A stretch of DNA of 34,233 nt from Cyanobacterium sp. T60_A2020_053 (GTDB taxonomy: Bacteria > Cyanobacteriota > Cyanobacteriia > Cyanobacteriales > Cyanobacteriaceae): positions 1 to 34,233 of the forward strand of contig JACYMF010000001.1 in assembly GCA_015272165.1 (NCBI GenBank). The letters run 5' to 3'. The translations under genes were made by a program, and so were the position numbers. A model generated the notes under the pieces. That model searched no databases, was not told the origin of the DNA, and saw only the letters and a list, made by a program, of their open reading frames with translations. This document shows positions 32,107-34,233 of the stretch, in pieces (the stretch's first letter is position 1; every line of letters begins with the position of its first letter).

Positions 32107-34044
32107 TTAATTTGCTATCTCTGATAAATTGATCCATTTTTCTGTAGCTTTTTCAATTTGTTCATTAATTAAAGCTAATTCATGAGTTAGTTTTTCCACT
32201 TCTTCATATTTACTATTTTGAAATAAAAGACTTTCAATTTTTGCTTTTTTCTTTTCTAACTCAGGAATTATTTTACTTTCTAATTTATCCAGTTCTCTTT
32301 GTTGAAAATTAGATATTTTCGGTTTAGTTTCTTTTGCTTTTGGTTCTTTTTTTTTACTTTGAGAATTTTTATTAACTTTTTCTTTTGTTTGCTTTAATTC
32401 TTGTAATGCTTCTTTTTCAAGTGCTTCCTGTCTATATTTATACTCTAAATAAACAGAATAATTACCCGGATATTGTTTTAAACTACCATCAGTTTGAAAA
32501 GCAAAAATAGTATCCACAGTACGATCTAAAAAATAGCGATCATGGGATACAACTAACACACATCCTTTAAAAGATTCGATATATTCTTCTAATACCGCTA
32601 AAGTTTGTACATCGAGATCATTTGTTGGTTCATCAAGAATTAATACGTTAGGATTACTGATCAACATTCTCAATAAAAATAACCGTCTTTTTTCTCCCCC
32701 TGATAACTTTTCAATGGGTGCATACTGTTGATTCGGAGTGAATAAGAATCTCTCTAAAAGTTGAGACGCGCTGATTTGACTACCATCGGAAGTTTCAATG
32801 TAGGTAGCCACTTCTTTAATATACTCAATGGCTCGTAATTCCTGCTCTTTAGCGGTGATTAACTCCTCAGAATGTTGATCAAAGTAACCAATTTTAATAG
32901 TAGCGCCCGTCTCCACTTTACCTTGATCTGGGTCAATTTTACCCATAATCAAATTCATCAGAGTGGATTTACCTACCCCATTACCGCCAATAATACCCAC
33001 CCGATCATCGGGGGCAAATTCATAGGTAAAATCTTTAATTAAAGTCCTCTCCCCATAACTTTTCGAGATATTATGCAACTCAATAACTTTTTTGCCGATA
33101 CGCCGACTAGGAGTATCAATTTCTACCTTCCCTTGAGTTTGGCGAAATTCTTTATTTTTCATGTCACCAATGCGATCAATCCTTGCCTTTTGCTTCGTGC
33201 TACGGGCTTTAGGTCCTCGTTTTAGCCACTCCAACTCCCTTCTTAGTACCCCTTGATGTTTACGGGCGCTACTTGCCTCAGATTCCTCAGCAAGGGCTTT
33301 TTTCTCTAAGTAATAAGTGTAATTACCAGCATAGCTATAAACTTCCCCTCGATCTACTTCAAGGATACGGGTGGTAACTTGATCGAGAAAATAACGATCG
33401 TGAGTGATGAGAAAAATGGCTTTAGGAAAGGTTTTGAGGTATTGTTGCAACCATTCCACTGACTCCGCATCAAGATGGTTAGTAGGTTCATCCATCAATA
33501 ATAGATCAGGTTCAGCCATTAAAACTGAAGCGAGGGCAACCCGTTTGCGATAACCCCCTGATAAACCGCCCATTTTTGCATCAAAATCTTGAATACCTAA
33601 TTTGTCAAGGATGATTTTAGCATTGGTTTCCAAATCCCAAGCGCCCTCCGCCTCAATCTTTTCCGTCAAATCGGCTAATTGTGCCATCAAACGATTTTGT
33701 TCATTTTCATCAGCCGTAGCCAAATGATGAGATAAATCTTCATAGTCTTTAATCCACTGCATTTGCTCCCCAGCATAGGCGAACACTTGTTCTAATACTG
33801 TATGATCAGGGTTGATGTCAGGCTGTTGGGGTAGATAGATAATTCTACCACCTGATTTCGTTTGCATTTCTCCCCCGTCATAGGGTTCGATTCCAGCTAA
33901 CATTTTGAGTAGGGTGGATTTACCAGCGCCATTCACCCCAATCAAACCAACTTTATCTTGATCATCAATACTGAAACTAGCATCTTTAATTATTTCTTTG
34001 ATACCGAAATCTTTTTGTAGAGATTGAACTGTTAATACTGTCAT
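32107..34044 (-). CDS. ABC-F ATPase (Uup-like) with C-terminal coiled coil
   Basis: 645 residues with two ABC ATPase domains in one chain and no membrane segment, the ABC-F plan. Walker A GVNGAGKST (36-44) and GGNGVGKST (about 352-360); signature motifs LSGGYRKR and LSGGEKRRL; Walker B LLLMDEPTNHLD and VLILDEPTNDLD. The inter-domain linker (about 240-310) is rich in Lys/Arg, and a charged linker leads to a terminal coiled coil (about 575-640, LDKLESKIIPELEKKKAKIE), the layout of Uup, which acts on ribosomes or branched DNA. EttA-type proteins lack this tail, so Uup-like is preferred. A GGGCGCT heptamer directly overlaps the upstream leader. Confidence 0.9.
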   Translation of the reverse strand: MTVLTVQSLQKDFGIKEIIKDASFSIDDQDKVGLIGVNGAGKSTLLKMLAGIEPYDGGEMQTKSGGRIIYLPQQPDINPDHTVLEQVFAYAGEQMQWIKDYEDLSHHLATADENEQNRLMAQLADLTEKIEAEGAWDLETNAKIILDKLGIQDFDAKMGGLSGGYRKRVALASVLMAEPDLLLMDEPTNHLDAESVEWLQQYLKTFPKAIFLITHDRYFLDQVTTRILEVDRGEVYSYAGNYTYYLEKKALAEESEASSARKHQGVLRRELEWLKRGPKARSTKQKARIDRIGDMKNKEFRQTQGKVEIDTPSRRIGKKVIELHNISKSYGERTLIKDFTYEFAPDDRVGIIGGNGVGKSTLMNLIMGKIDPDQGKVETGATIKIGYFDQHSEELITAKEQELRAIEYIKEVATYIETSDGSQISASQLLERFLFTPNQQYAPIEKLSGGEKRRLFLLRMLISNPNVLILDEPTNDLDVQTLAVLEEYIESFKGCVLVVSHDRYFLDRTVDTIFAFQTDGSLKQYPGNYSVYLEYKYRQEALEKEALQELKQTKEKVNKNSQSKKKEPKAKETKPKISNFQQRELDKLESKIIPELEKKKAKIESLLFQNSKYEEVEKLTHELALINEQIEKATEKWINLSEIAN

Positions 34045-34180
34045 AAGGGCGCTTTTTGTAAATCAATTACTACTTTATCATTGATTATCTCAGTTGTGTG
34101 TCTCCAATTTCACCCTTTCACCCTTTCACCCTTTCTTTATTGTCAAAATGAGATTATTAAGTTATTATGGTTAAGGTTAA

Positions 34181-34233
34181 CGGGATGTAGCGCAGCTTGG
34201 TAGCGCGCCTGCTTTGGGAGCAGGATGTCGCAG
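34181..34233 (+). tRNA. trnP: tRNA-Pro (UGG), cut by window end
   Basis: CGGGATGTAGCGCAGCTTGG begins a tRNA with a normal D-arm (GCGC...GCGC) and anticodon arm CCTGC-TTTGGGA-GCAGG, anticodon TGG. C1 as first base fits tRNA-Pro. The T-arm and 3' acceptor strand lie beyond the window. Confidence 0.9.

Noticed and set aside
34105-34132. TTTCACCC triplicate before tRNA-Pro
   Set aside because: Only about three 8-bp units in a pyrimidine-rich tract; too short to call a distinct repeat element.

Overview
This window is chromosomal DNA from a phycobilisome-bearing cyanobacterium with an AT-rich genome. The evidence is an nblA/ycf18 gene, hmpF (the cyanobacterial pilus-motility protein), a CcaA-type beta carbonic anhydrase, proteins of the DUF1815 and DUF3531 families that I recognise as cyanobacterial, and a ComFB/CdgR-type protein. 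The classical cyanobacterial HIP1 octamer GCGATCGC occurs only once, but a different, non-palindromic heptamer, GGGCGCT/AGCGCCC, occurs about 60 times. Base composition and gene style would fit the Cyanobacterium/Geminocystis neighbourhood, but that is a guess.

Layout. 190-6978: a 45-aa single-span membrane protein, tRNA nucleotidyltransferase (cca), larE, a class I lysyl-tRNA synthetase and a TPR protein. 7145-10642: tRNA-Gln(UUG), a response regulator whose REC and GGDEF domains are both degenerate, and a large Ca-binding/Calx-beta/DUF4114 secreted-type protein. 11327-15822: 6-phosphogluconolactonase, an Nramp-like transporter without the usual metal motifs, and a five-module hybrid response regulator. 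16109-20487: an 11-residue-repeat coiled-coil membrane protein, a GT4 glycosyltransferase, and a likely operon of hmpF with an outer-membrane barrel gene. 20680-24766: a FIST-domain gene with ispD, nblA, and ahcY. 25235-30761: a lumenal pentapeptide protein, carbonic anhydrase, DUF3531, pilC, DUF1815, a lipoate ligase and comFB. 31250-34233: phoU, an ABC-F ATPase and the start of tRNA-Pro(UGG).

Most genes are housekeeping or regulatory and stand alone. Linked themes are type IV pilus function (hmpF, pilC, comFB), stress and acclimation (nblA with a near-consensus RpaB/HLR1 site, phoU with a candidate Pho box), and tRNA maturation (a CCA-adding enzyme beside tRNA genes, the complete one lacking an encoded CCA).

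The striking part is between the genes. Almost every intergenic space over 250 bp is made of short, non-coding elements with terminal inverted repeats (MITE-like), belonging to at least seven families, while no transposase gene is present. One 217-bp family is present in three copies that read as identical. All three lie inside the loop of a hairpin repeat, two with perfect or near-perfect 7-bp target duplications, and one is nested in an older relative. Several elements sit exactly on stop codons (hybrid regulator, glycosyltransferase, phoU, ahcY) or supply the C-terminus of a protein (ispD). Tandem heptanucleotide arrays of several unrelated consensus sequences occur inside these elements or directly in front of start codons.
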